Positions 44,281 to 55,052 are shown, counted from the stretch's first letter. The stretch is DNA of 64,000 bases from Candidatus Mycoplasma liparidae (GCA_009884515.1 RHHX01000002.1:288136-352135); one strand, 5' to 3'. Translations and numbers: made by a program. Notes: generated from the letters alone by a model not told the origin.

Positions 44281-44395
44281 CTTTTTTAAAATTGATTAAT
44301 TGTTAATTACTAATTAACTTTAAGAAAGGAGGTACACAAAGCATTGAAGGTTAATATTAACGGTTACTTTTTAATTTTTATATTCACACTGTACC
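44281..44395 (-). promoter_or_regulatory. conserved leader of PemK/MazF-like copy 1
   Basis: Minus-strand leader with GGTACA (44390-44395) and TGTACC (44331-44336) able to close a 65-nt stem-loop, followed by TCCTTTCTTAAA, the sequence of the 16S rRNA anti-Shine-Dalgarno end, and by a GTTAATT/AATTAAC hairpin just before the AAGGG ribosome site. The same arrangement, same length, is present at 48.68-48.74 kb. Confidence 0.4.
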
Positions 44396-44525
44396 AAATG
44401 CTTATTCAATTAAAGAACAAAATTGATTAAATTTCTACGTTTTTTCCTTCTATATAAGAGTAAAATAAAAAAAATCTCTATTACTTAAATATGTATTACA
44501 TTTTTTATAAAAATTAAAATAATAA

Positions 44526-44700
44526 GATAAATTTAGAGTAAAAACATATTTTGACAATAGATTGAATTAAATTTGATTTTGATATTTGTTTGAAAACATC
44601 ATCAAAACTTTTTAGCTAATTTTTAAGTGAATCTTGAAATATATTAAGACTGCTAAAATAGTTAAATATGTCACTATTTGTTATATGTGGTGATAATTAT
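44526..44700 (+). pseudogene. def 5' fragment, decayed duplicate
   Basis: Aligns with def at 49092-49260: AATTTAGA, GACAATAGATTGAATTAAAT and GTTAAATATGTCA blocks in the same order and spacing, with many substitutions and stops. It marks the end of the decayed tandem duplicate. Confidence 0.7.
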
Positions 44701-44726
44701 TATTGATAAAAATTAATCTATCAAAG

Positions 44727-44762
44727 AAAAAGGACATAAAATTAATTTTATGTCCTTTTTTT
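44727..44762 (-). terminator. terminator of the DUF885 surface gene
   Basis: AAGGACATAAAATT/AATTTTATGTCCTT perfect palindrome followed by T-run, 30 nt past the stop codon. Confidence 0.85.
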
Positions 44763-44792
44763 ATATATTTTTAAACTATTTGAATAATTATT

Positions 44793-47700
44793 CTATTCTT
44801 TGTTGTTATCAATATCCTTGTCACTATCAATATCTTTGTTGTTATCAATATCCTTGTCACTATCACTATCTTCATCGCTTTTAGAAAAATGTTCATCTTT
44901 ATCAATTTTTTTCTGAGCACTTTTACTCAATTTTCATATTTTACTAGTTCCTTCATCACTACCACTACCAGCAGTATTTCTTTTATATAAGAAGAAGCTT
45001 GCACCAGCAACTGCTAAAATAACTAATATTGAACCTAAAGTAATTCCTACAATAAGCAACGTATTTGAAGATTCTTTTACAGATGTTACAGGTGGTGGAA
45101 ATTTATCAGTAACATAAGCATTTACATAATTTTCAAGTGGTTCAAGAGCAACAGGACCATTTCTTAAAATTAAATCAAATAATCCCTCAGTATTAGCTTT
45201 TGTTGTAACTGGGTCATTTAGATCAAGGAATAATTTTCCTGGATTTGCTTGTTCATAATTATATGTTGCATCAACATATGCATTTTCAATAATTTCAAGT
45301 CCAGTTGTATATGAAGTAGCTTGAGCAACAAAACCTAAATATCGGTATGATTCTCTACTAATATCACCAAACCCAAGTGCTGAATTTTCGCTCATATATG
45401 CTCTTTGATCATTTATAGAAAGTCCGGTTCCTATTTGACCAGAACCATTTCCAGTTTGAGAACCAGCATCAAGATATAATCTCATTGCTCTAAGTTGTCT
45501 TTCATTTAAAAAACCAAAGTATTGTAATGCTTCATATAATACTTGTGATTGTTTACCAGTAGAATCACCATAAACACCATTATCAAACTGATGATTGTCT
45601 GTATTTTGAGTTGCTAATTGAATTGATGTTCCATTAGCTCCAAATTTAGGTAAAGTTAATCTTTCAAGTTCGCTATTTGAATTACTACTTGGAAAAGTAA
45701 TTGGACTAACATCACCATAAACATTAATTCTAGTTGCTAAAAATTCTGTAAATAATGCTCAACCTTCAGTATAAGCTGTGCTGCTAATTGATGGTGCATT
45801 TGGAGCTGATGGATAAGTATTAGCATAAGCAAATTGAAAACCATGTCCTGGAACAGCTTCATGTGTTGAAAGTGATGAAACACTTCATTTTTGTAAACCA
45901 AAATATGGATCAACATCTAAATAGAATACTGGTTGTAAGTATGGTGTACCATTATGAATTGGTCTTTCAGAACCTTCATAAGCAGCACCACCAGTGCCGG
46001 TTTTTAAAATATAATCATAACTTACATTTTTAAATAATTTTGAAAAATCTGGTTGAGTACTTTCTTTATATTTTAAATAACTATTAATTGAGTGTGTTGC
46101 TCCAATATAAGCTTCATCACCATTAATACCACCTGTAATAATAGGTTTTTGGATAGGAAGAGCAGCTTCTCATTTATCATATAAATTACCAGCATGGCCA
46201 ATATTTGTAGGAGCAAGAAGTTCTGGTCCCCCTAATGTGTTTCTTGTATCAATAGATATGCTTACTAAAGGAAGAGGTTGACCAGGTTTGGGTGGATTTC
46301 AAGGTTCTTTTACTCCAAGAGTGTCTAACTTAACAATATTTGTATATGATGTTAGATTCCCTACTGCTGGGTCGGTAGAGACAACAGTAGCAGTTTGATC
46401 TGGTCTTTTATCTCTACCATAAAATCATTCTTCATTATTTAATCATAGGAAGAAATTTTTTAAATCAATACTACCATTAGTCTCTCTAATAGCAAATGTT
46501 ATATTTTCAGCAGGTTTAGGACCATATCCATCAGGATCATAGTCAGCTTTTGGAACTCATACTGTGTTCTTATTACCAGTTTTGATTTCTGCAACAATAC
46601 TTGCGATTTCACCCATTCTTTGGGTAATAGTTAAAACTTTATCTTTGCCATCTTTAACTAAACTAGCAGCGGTTAAATTATTATCTGTAGTTCTTGTTGC
46701 AACCATATATTCATAAATAGCAACCCCATCTAGTGAATTTCTAGAAAAACCAATACCAACATCTTTAACATCTAATTCAGTAGGAACAAATCCCATTCCA
46801 GAAAAACCAGGAAAAGCATTTTCATCTGTAGCTAGTGAATCAACCTTTAAAGAATATGCATCGGGATTAACTTTAGTTAATCCATAATAAGTTTTTGGAG
46901 TAGCAGCTTGTGTAGTAGTGTCAAATCAATATTCACCCATTATAAAACTTAAAAATTTATCAAAAAAAGCTTGTGCTAAATCTATTTTTGTTTTTAATAT
47001 ATCTTTTTGAGCAGTTGTTGCTTGAGTAGCTGCATCAATAATTGTATCGATTCCTGGATCTTGTAAATATCCTAAATTTGCAAATAAAGCAATTCTAGTT
47101 CCATCAACATCAACAAAGGTACTATTAAATACTTCCAATGGATTTTTTTCTAATTGCAATAATTCTTTACTAATAATTCCATACTCTGATGTTGATGTAA
47201 AACCACCAAATAAACTTTGTAAAAACATTTTTAAATAAATTTGACTAAAGTTAACACCATCAGCTAATCCTAATTTTAGATTAGCAACTAAATTGTCCAT
47301 ATGAGCTACATATTCATCAATATTATCTATTCTTGCAGTAATGTCATTTAAAGCGCTAGTTTGACTTTCATTAATAATAGGTTTCATTAAATTTGTCTTT
47401 AATGAAAAAATATTTTCACTTTCTTGATTTTCAAAAGCATCAAGAATACCACTACCATTATCACCTAAATAATATGATTTAGCATTCAATCCCTTAATAA
47501 CAGTTTTATATCTAGCAACAATACTTTCACCAATAATTTTTCCATCAACGGTAATAAAGTCTTTCATTGCAGTGTTTAAGATTGTTATATATTTATTATA
47601 GATAGGTAAAATATCTATAGCAACTTTTTCATTTCAAAGACCATAACGGTTAGTATCAATTAGGTTAATTGCAGCTGTTAATTGATTATTAATTTCACTA

Positions 47701-47885
47701 ACTTTAATAACTTCAGTTTGAGCACTTCTAGCATTTCTTTCATAATTTAAATTTCCATAATTAGCTGATGAGTTGTTATTCGTAGCACCTGCAATAATCA
47801 TCGGAATTACAATACCACCTGTCATTCCTAAAATAGCTGCTATCATTGTTGAATTCAACAATATATTTTTAAATTTTTTGTTCAT
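44793..47885 (-). CDS. DUF885-family surface metallopeptidase, membrane-anchored
   Basis: 1030 residues. Signal-anchor (ILLNSTMIAAILGMTGGIVIPMIIAG) at the N-terminus, a large external domain, and a C-terminal helix (about 942-967) followed by an acidic tail with DKDID/DNNKD repeats. STHEAVPGHGFQ (H675-E676-H681) and TEGWALFTE (E707) are the zinc-binding signatures of DUF885 proteins, putative metallopeptidases. Two anchors place the catalytic domain on the outer surface. GAAAG precedes the ATG. No Cys lipobox. Target unknown: host or culture peptides are plausible. Confidence 0.85.
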
Positions 47886-48021
47886 AATATAATCTTTCTA
47901 ATAGAATATAAACCAATACATTTAAAAACAATGCAGTGGCTTACTTCTGTAATTTTATTATAATAAATATTAGAGGCAAAAAGATATAATATTTATTCTT
48001 TTTTTATTATCTTTGAATTAT

Positions 48022-48612
48022 TTATTTTATATTTCCTATTCTTTTAGTATATGGAGAATATATTAATTTTATAAATTTTTTATCATTATTTATATTAATG
48101 TTTATACGTTTTTTTGTTTCTTTTTTTCTTTTATTGTTAGTTGATGCTTGATCTCTGAAATTACTTTGATGCAATAATATTAATCATTTATTGTATTTTT
48201 CAGAATAAATTGAAAAAATAATTATTTCATCTTCGGATGATTTATTAATAAATTTCCTAGTTAATCTTTTATCTTTTTCAGAAATTTTTCCAGAGTGTTT
48301 TATAAAAAATAATTCTATAGATTTTTCTTCTATTATATATATTATATTAGACTGAAAGTAAGTTAATTCGCTTAAATCATTGAATACTTTATTGATTTTT
48401 ATTTCAAAAAAATATTTTGAAAATTGTTTAAACCTTCGGTCTTTTGAATTTTTAGTTGTACCTGAAATAAAATAATAATAATTAATATTATTTATCTTTT
48501 GTTTTTTAACACAAATAAATGGTCTTGTTTTTGTTAAGGGATGATTAAAATAATTATTAATTTTATTTGCATTTAGCCAATATATATTTTCTAAACACAC
48601 CTTTTTATTCAT
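48022..48612 (-). CDS. PemK/MazF-like protein with basic tail
   Basis: 196 residues. ENIYWLNANK, KTRPFICVKK, YYYFISGTT and TYFQSNIIYIIEEKSI resemble the strand order of PemK/MazF-fold endoribonucleases (RPxxxV near the N-terminus, then a T/S strand end). The last 50 residues are very basic (NNKRKKETKKRINI). I cannot point to a proven catalytic residue, and no antitoxin gene lies beside it, so this is a fold-level suggestion only. A frameshifted copy lies at 43.7 kb. Confidence 0.55.
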
Positions 48613-48659
48613 AAAAATAATTTTTCCTTTTTTAAAATTGATTAATTGTTATATTACTA

Positions 48660-48742
48660 ATTAACTTTAAGAAAGGAGGTACAACAACATTGAAGGTTTA
48701 ATATTAACGGTTACTTTTTAATTCTTATACTCACACTGTACC
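48660..48742 (-). promoter_or_regulatory. conserved leader of PemK/MazF-like gene
   Basis: GGTACA (48737-48742) and TGTACC (48678-48683) enclose 65 nt, exactly as in copy 1; TCCTTTCTTAAAG follows and can pair with the TTTAAAAAAGGA ribosome-binding region. The remainder of 48613-49064 holds the def promoter and AT-rich sequence without further features. Confidence 0.4.
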
Positions 48743-49024
48743 CAAATGTTTATTCAATTAAAGAATAGAATTGATTAAATTTCTGCATATTTTCCTTCTA
48801 TATAAAAGTAACACAAAAAAATATTTATTACCTAAAATGTATTACATTTTTTGTAATAATTAATTTTAAATATTTCAAAAAAATTTCTAAATAACTTGAA
48901 AATAAAGAGATGAATAAAGATTATTATTTTATAAGAAAATTCAATTGGAAATTAATTCACTTCTCTTGTAATTTACAATATCTTGTCATAAATGTATGTA
49001 AAATAAATATTTTTTAATTTTGTT

Positions 49025-49030
49025 TATAAT
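49025..49030 (+). promoter_or_regulatory. -10 element of def
   Basis: TATAAT 35 nt upstream of the def start. Confidence 0.4.
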
Positions 49031-49064
49031 TTTAAGAAATTTAATTTTTAAAAAATAGGTATTT

Positions 49065-49652
49065 ATGGGAAAAATTCAAAATGTTAAAATAAATTTAGAA
49101 TCGGATTATATTCCGACAATGGATTGAATGAAATTTGATGGTGATATTTGCTTAAGAACAGTATCAGAGCCTGTTACTAAATTAACTCAATCTGATACTG
49201 AAATTATTAAAAAAATGGTTAAATATGTCAATACTTGTTATAGTGGTGAAAGTGATAAATATCAACTTAAAGCTGGGATTGCCATAGCAGCACCTCAACT
49301 TGGTTTAAATAAAAGAATTATCTATATTCGTTTCAATGAAAGAAATATAGAACATAAATATTTACTTATTAATCCAAAAATAATTGCTAAAAGCAATTAC
49401 AGTTCTTTTGTTGAAAATGGTGAAGGCTGTTTAAGTGTTAAAAAAGATGTTAAAGCTAATATCGAAAGAAACTATAAAATCATTGTTGAAGGATATGATT
49501 TAATTAAAAATAAAACGATTGAAGTTGCTGCTAATGAATTATTATCAATTTGTTTTCAACATGAAATTGATCATTTAGATGGAATTTTATACATTGATCG
49601 AGTTAGTAAGAAAAAACCATTGTATGTTAATTCATCATGATTTAAAGTTTAA
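49065..49652 (+). CDS. def: peptide deformylase
   Basis: 195 residues. Removes the N-terminal formyl group from new proteins. Motif 1 GIAIAAPQ (71-78), motif 2 EGCLSV with Cys122, motif 3 QHEIDHLDG with His166, Glu167, His170: all metal ligands present. ATG at 49065 with TAGGT upstream; the N-terminus includes a TGA Trp. Last 4 nt overlap the convergent permease relic frame. Part of its 5' end is duplicated at 44.5 kb. Confidence 0.95.
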
Positions 49653-49734
49653 GCTGTTCTAACTAAAGCATTTCTACTTTTTTCTTTGATTTTAAAATAT
49701 GTTCAAGGAGCGAGAATAAACGAGAAGTTAAAAA

Positions 49735-51129
49735 TTAATAAAAGAACTTTAAAAATATTACCCAACATAATTTTATTTTTAAATCATCATTTCAATATTT
49801 ATTTATGATCATGAAACTAGTGTTATAAAGCGTTTCAAAAACAATAAATAGTAATGGAATAATCATAATAGTAATCGTTGTAATATCAACGATTTTTTCT
49901 TTCTTAGTACAATTTTTTAAGTTTGCTCCAATTGGTAATAATAGAATTGAAAAAATAAATACCGAGGATCAATTGATCAGTAAATCATTAAAACTTAATA
50001 AATTATTGACGTTTTCATTTATTAATCCATAATTTGAAAAATTAAAGAAAGCAAAAGTGCCAATTAGTGATAAGGGAATGAAATAAATTAGTGTTACTAA
50101 ATAAGATAACAAACTGCCATTATAGGGATTTACTGAACTTGAATTATTAATTTTAAAATATTTTTGAACTCAGTTAGGTTTATTTTTATCAAAATATTGA
50201 ATTTCATATAATCTTGAACACATAATTGCATTTAGATTAAAGTTACCAAGTGCTGAACCAATTATTAATCAGTTAGCTGTTTTAATAATATTGGGATTAG
50301 CGCTGTTAGTTAAATTGCCATTAAATGCTGCTATTAAAAAAAATGACATAATAATGTTAATTAAAACAAGGGCAATCATTCCGAATAAAATCACATATTT
50401 AATTTTATGAGGTTCTTTCATATCAGAATGCATATTAGCTACTTTATAAAAGCCATCATAAACAAAATATATTGATGGAATTGATGCTAATAAACCAATG
50501 TATGGACTATTTGCTAATAAAGGATTGGAATTAACAATATTATCATTAGGAACTTCATCTGGATAAACTTGAAAAATACCTAAACCTTCTGTTGCTAAAA
50601 CATAAATTCCGTAAATAAGTACAAAAAGAATTGGAAGAATTTGAGTAAAAATAAAAATCTTATTTGTAAACTTTGTGGTGTTTATTCAAGTTCCTCCTGT
50701 TAGTTGAATAACAGTAATAGCAGCAATCATAATAAAAAATATTTCATATCATTCAATATCAATTCAACCAATAGCATTAATAAAGTCAATAACAACATAA
50801 AAAATTACCCCAAATTTAATAACAGGGATATAATACAAAATAATAAAATTTTTAATAGTCTTTACTAAAGTTGGTTTATTGTGTTGATCAACCCAAGCAA
50901 GCATTCCAAGATTAGATGTTTTAGAATTTCTAACAGTTCTTGCTAAAGAAATTCCGAATAATAAAATTCCAATTGAAGAAAGAATTCAAGAAAGAATTAA
51001 TAATAATAATGAGTTTCAATTAAGTGCTAGTATCTCAGAATTTTTAAAAAAAATTCCGGTACCAATACTTCCCATAATTAAAATAAGAGTAGCTAATAAT
51101 AAAGACATCTTATTGTTCTTTTTAAACAT
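49735..51129 (-). CDS. APC-family amino acid permease, C-terminus frame-disrupted
   Basis: 464 residues in the open frame, 11-12 hydrophobic helices. N-terminal LILIMGSIGTGIFFKN matches the APC superfamily (GSxIGSGIF). The last helix reads better in another frame: FKVLLLIFNFSFILAPWTY then a basic tail ending at 49649, so a one-base indel near 49785-49805 seems to have truncated the protein or is a sequencing error. Substrate unknown. Confidence 0.75.
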
Positions 51130-51197
51130 AATGTGGCCTTATTTAAAGATTTGAATAAAAAAAGAAAAGTTTAACTTTTCTTTCGATTGTATTAATT

Positions 51198-51271
51198 TGG
51201 AGCAGATGAGGGGAATCGAACCCCCGTATCAACCTTGGCAAGGTTGTGTTCTACCATTAAACTACATCTGC
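51198..51271 (-). tRNA. tRNA-Gly (anticodon GCC)
   Basis: 74 nt with encoded CCA. Acceptor GCAGATG/CATCTGC, anticodon stem CAACC/GGTTG around TTGCCAA, T-arm GGGGGTTCGATTCCCCT. Reads GGU/GGC; many small mollicutes make do with the UCC isoacceptor. Confidence 0.95.
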
Positions 51272-51391
51272 ATCAATATTATTATAATATAAATACCTAT
51301 TTATATTTAAAAAGGAGTTTTAACTATTTGTGTTTTGTAATTTTTAATTATTTTATTTATAATATAAAATACTAAGAATGGAGTTTTTGAA

Positions 51392-52105
51392 ATGAGTAAA
51401 ATAAATAATGGCACTTTTAGATGAATAACTGAAGCTGTTAACTTAACAAAAGAATCATATCCTAAAATTGTGGCAAAGTCACAATTTAAGGCTCCTTTTG
51501 AATGAGTAATCTTTTGAAAAATTAACGATAATGAAACTAAAGGAATAAATTATGCCTATAATTTTGAAATCGAATTATTAAGATTTTTTAAAAGAATAAA
51601 AAAAATTGAAGATCAAAATGTTTGAGAGGCTTTACTTGAATTATCTAAATTTCACTTAGATACAAAGATTTATCCTGATATGCATTTAAATTTATTTAAT
51701 AACAGAATCATTAGTAATTACTATGATGGTTTAATTAAAGAAAATCAATCTATTATTTATAAAACACTATTTGATATGATTTGTTTTAATGTTTTAGATG
51801 AAGCTGATTTAAGAGATATTGAAGACAACCATTTTAGTATTTTTAATATTGATGAAAAAAAACCTTGAAAAGAATATTGATTAGATAAAGACATCATTAA
51901 TGATGAAATCAGTTTTATAAAAGTTATTAAAGAATTAAAGAATTTATTAAGAACTCATAATGTTTTAATCAATAGTAATTTTAAAATAAAAAATAGACCT
52001 GATTCAAAAGAAAATATTATTAAAACATTAACTAAATTAAAAGTTCTTTTTAATAAAAGTTTCATTGATGAATTAAAAAATTCTCAATTAAAAATTACTA
52101 ATTAA
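51392..52105 (+). CDS. uncharacterised protein
   Basis: 237 residues, soluble, helical and Asn/Lys/Ile-rich; no family recognised. ATG at 51392 after TGGAG. Six TGA Trp codons. Contains WITEAVNLTKESYPKIVAK and ends KITN. Has its own terminator. Lies at the left border of the restriction island and could belong to it, but nothing shows that. Confidence 0.72.
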
Positions 52106-52124
52106 TTAGTATAAAATATCATGT

Positions 52125-52162
52125 AAAAATTGCAAATAATTCGAGATTATTTGCAATTTTTT
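52125..52162 (+). terminator. hairpin terminator
   Basis: AAAATTGCAAATAAT/ATTATTTGCAATTTT stem of 15 bp with loop TCGAG and T6; 20 nt past the preceding stop. Confidence 0.85.
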
Positions 52163-52292
52163 ATTATTTATTTAAGAAAGTAATTTAAAGAAATCCTGTA
52201 TATTGAGCAATAAAATGAAGTAATTCCCTGTTTTTATCAAAACTGATTATAATATTATTTTAAATTTTATTAAATATGGAGAAAATGTTTTT

Positions 52293-52592
52293 ATGAAAAA
52301 AAAATTAAAAGTTTTTGAAACATTTTCAGGAATAGGATCACAACATAAAGCACTTGAAATATTAAAAAACTTTTTTGATTTTGATTTTGAAATTTCAGCT
52401 ACTAGTGAATGAGATATTGATGCTATTATTGCTTATGCAGCAATTCATTATCCTAATTATTTAAAAGATGTTAAAAGTGTTAATGATGAAGAAATTAATG
52501 CTTATTTAAATCAATTTGCATTTTCTAAAGATGGAAAACATTTAATTGATATTAAAAATGTTTTAAAACTTGAAAAAGAATGGGCATATTAG
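52293..52592 (+). pseudogene. C5 DNA methyltransferase, 5' fragment
   Basis: 99 residues: KLKVFETFSGIGSQHKALE is motif I of cytosine-C5 methyltransferases (AdoMet loop) and ATSEWDIDAIIAY is motif II-III region. After KNVLKLEKE the frame runs into WAY-stop, because at 52582 an insert begins. The chain resumes exactly at 56072-56132 in the same frame. Layout resembles M.SssI-type solitary or paired C5 enzymes. Confidence 0.9.
52521..52581 (+). repeat. 61-bp direct repeat, left copy
   Basis: Identical to 56072-56132 except for A/G at one position (52565 versus 56107). It is methyltransferase coding sequence, and one copy suffices to rebuild the uninterrupted gene, so this is a target duplication. 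Confidence 0.95.
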
Positions 52593-52612
52593 TCAATTGG
52601 GTGAGAAAGTAG

Positions 52613-52618
52613 TATAAT
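52613..52618 (+). promoter_or_regulatory. -10 element of the inserted restriction gene
   Basis: TATAAT, with TTAGTC 18 nt upstream, 28 nt before the start codon; lies just inside the insert so the cargo brings its own promoter. Confidence 0.45.
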
Positions 52619-52645
52619 AAACAAGATGAACATGGGTAAATTTTA

Positions 52646-53305
52646 ATGGAAACTAAAATTAAATCAATAATAAACGATGTTAAAATTGTTTGAATAGAAA
52701 GACAGAACAACCTAATTAAAATATATAAAATAAATAAAAGTGGAGGTGAAGCTCGCAAATTATCTGGTCAGTTAACTGAAGTAGTTTTAGAAACCATAAT
52801 AAATGGAATTAATAAAGAATTTGATATAAAAATAAATTCTTTAATAGGTAGTAAGGATTATTTAGAAGTTACTCTTATTTATGGAGAGAGAAAAATAATA
52901 TGCAAAAATATACAAGTAGATAGACATCTATTTCACAACAATAAACGATTAGGTTTTATTGAAAACAAAACTTATTTAGATGCTTGCTATTATGATAGAG
53001 CCCTGGCTGATTTTAAAAAAATAATATTTGCTTTAAAACAAAAAAACAATAACAATATAGAAGATCTTAAATTTATAGTATTTTCAGGTCAAAATGCAAT
53101 TAGTGACGACAAGCAAGAGTTTTTGGAATTATTCTTTCAGTATGAAATGTATAAGATGGGTGTGAAAATAATAGAAACAAAAATTTTCTATTATTTAAAT
53201 GAAAAAAAGAGAAATTCTTCAACCCCTATTTATATTGATAAATTTTCTATAGATGAAAATACAATAAAAGAATTTATACTTTATTTGATTTCTCCATTTT
53301 TATAA
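52646..53305 (+). CDS. putative type II restriction endonuclease
   Basis: 219 residues. GEARKLSGQLTEVVLETIINGI precedes VDRHLFHNNKRLGFIENKTYLD, which has the D...ExK spacing of a PD-(D/E)XK active site (D of VDR, ENK). Convergent with, and overlapping by 32 nt, a DNA methyltransferase gene: the usual pairing of a type II system. No specificity can be read, and other PD-(D/E)XK nucleases are possible. Confidence 0.65.
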
Positions 53306-54059
53306 AATCAGAAATTCTTTCACATGCTTTGAGAAAGAAATCCTTATCTTTCTCAAAGCCTACAAAACTTCTATTCGATTTTATAGATGATATAGCAGTT
53401 GTTCCTGAACCAAAACAAGGGTCTAAAATTAAGTCGCCTTGATTTGAATAAGTTTTGATTAATCACTCAAACAATGCAATTGGTTTTTGTGTTGGATGAT
53501 ATTTACCTTCGGATTCAGCAGTAATAAAATATTGAACACTACGTGGGTACCTATTTCCATTTTCATTTTTTACATGAATTGCTTTAGTTTGCTTTGCATA
53601 AGCTAAAGAATCTCTAACAGCACTTCCTTTATCATAAGGAGCTCCTTTTGTCATTTGCGGATTATAAATACATTGTTTTTTGTAAAAAACAACTATATCT
53701 TCGTGTGTTCTCATTGGTTGTTTCTTAGCATTTAAATAACCTGTGCTTTTCGATTTTTCTCAAACAAGAGTATATTTAAAATCAGGATAATTAGATGAGA
53801 TTAAAAAACTTGTGAAAGGTTGAGCTGCAGTAGACACTATAGGTTTATTTTGTTCAAGTATTGATTTGGTTTTGTTTCAAAAAGAATCAAAATCTCAAAC
53901 CTTATCTCAACTATTTCTTTTATTTAATGTTCCATAAGGAAAATCAGTTATTATTGCTGAAATATTCATTGATTTTAATTGCTCAATATTTGCATGGAAA
54001 AAATCTCTATTAAAAAGAGTTATTACATTTTCTCCAATCTTAAAAACTTTTTTTTCCAT
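53274..54059 (-). CDS. DNA N6-adenine/N4-cytosine methyltransferase, beta class
   Basis: 261 residues. Motif IV TDFPYG comes first (residues about 38-43; F replaces the first P of DPPY), motif I LDPCFGSGTTA last (about 217-227), with KYHPTQKPIALFEWLI between: the beta-class order. Probably protects host DNA from the convergent nuclease. Start 54059; the stop lies inside the other gene. Confidence 0.88.
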
Positions 54060-54094
54060 ACTAATCACTAATATACCTTTATTTGTTATTTCTA

Positions 54095-54815
54095 ATTTAC
54101 TTTTAAATAATTTTTATTTATTCGATTTTTTATTTAACTATGAAAGTTATTTACATTTTGAATATGATAGTTAATATTATCATCATTTTCTATTACTGGT
54201 AATTTCTTTATTTATGATTATTAGAATTATGTTTAGATAACATCTTATATTCAGACATAATTTGTTTAGAGAACCTATAATACTCTTTTATCACCATCAG
54301 TAATTATTTTTGAGTTATCTGGGATTATAGTAATTATAATAAAGAGTTAGATTTTAGCTTACCAAAACCAACAAAATCAAGTGATATATTCTTTATTCTA
54401 TCTATTTTGCAGTTAGTTATACATATGTTATATTTAAATAATCCGACACTCTCTTTAAAATGTGAAAAATATCCATGAGTTGTTGCTCTTTTAACAATAC
54501 CATTATTAAATTTACCTTTATTATATATTTTCTAAAATAAAATTCATCCATTTCTATTAATCCTGTAATTGAATTCGTAGATTTTTTGTTATTAATTAAA
54601 GTAGAAGAAGAAAATTTCTTACAATCATAACACTTATATCTTTGTTGTTGTTTTCTTTTATCATTTTTATGAAATTTAATTAATCCACAATTAATACAAG
54701 AATTAATAATATTATTAAACAATATAGAATTAAGTTTATATAATAAAATTTGAGTTTCTTCTTTTGAAACAAATCTTATTATATCTAAAATTTGTTCTAC
54801 TTTTTCTATATTCAT
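54095..54815 (-). mobile_element. IS1595-type transposase relic
   Basis: N-terminal zinc ribbon CINCGLIKFHKN...YKCYDCKKFSSSTL and IEMDEFYF (first catalytic Asp) are typical of ISXO2/IS1595 transposases. A frameshift near 54535 follows; further traces, IITDGDK and NYHIQNVNNFHS..KNRI, appear in shifted frames to about 54100 and match the DDE C-terminal region. Terminal inverted repeats are not evident. The element cannot be active. Confidence 0.75.
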
Positions 54816-54872
54816 ATTACTAATAACCTAATATAATTATAGCATAATAATGGAAAATTTATAGCATAATTT

Positions 54873-55046
54873 TTATTTTTTTTCTTTGTAATAATCTTCC
54901 AAAATAGTATCTACAATTCTTGATTTAGTAATATTGTACTTTTTAGCATCATTTTCTACTTTTTTAGCTAATGATCCTCTAATTGAATAATGGACTGATG
55001 TTGTTAAATCTTTTTCTTTTTCTTTAAATAATTCTTTTTTAGACAT
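54873..55046 (-). CDS. ribbon-helix-helix (CopG-like) small protein
   Basis: 57 residues. TTSVHYSIRGSLAKKVENDAKKYNITKSRIVDTILEDYY follows the RHH pattern: one strand then two helices, with KSR at the turn. Likely a DNA-binding repressor or antitoxin. GAGGT lies 6 nt before the ATG. It is the second gene after the HEPN-like gene on the same strand. Confidence 0.75.
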   Translation of the reverse strand: MSKKELFKEKEKDLTTSVHYSIRGSLAKKVENDAKKYNITKSRIVDTILEDYYKEKK

Positions 55047-55052
55047 ATATTA

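Noticed and set aside
44345..44435. A 28-codon hydrophobic open frame starting at TTG after a strong GGAGG, suggestive of a type I toxin peptide
   Set aside because: The homologous segment at 48.69 kb has a one-base insertion that destroys the frame, so protein-level conservation is not supported; kept only as part of the leader observation.
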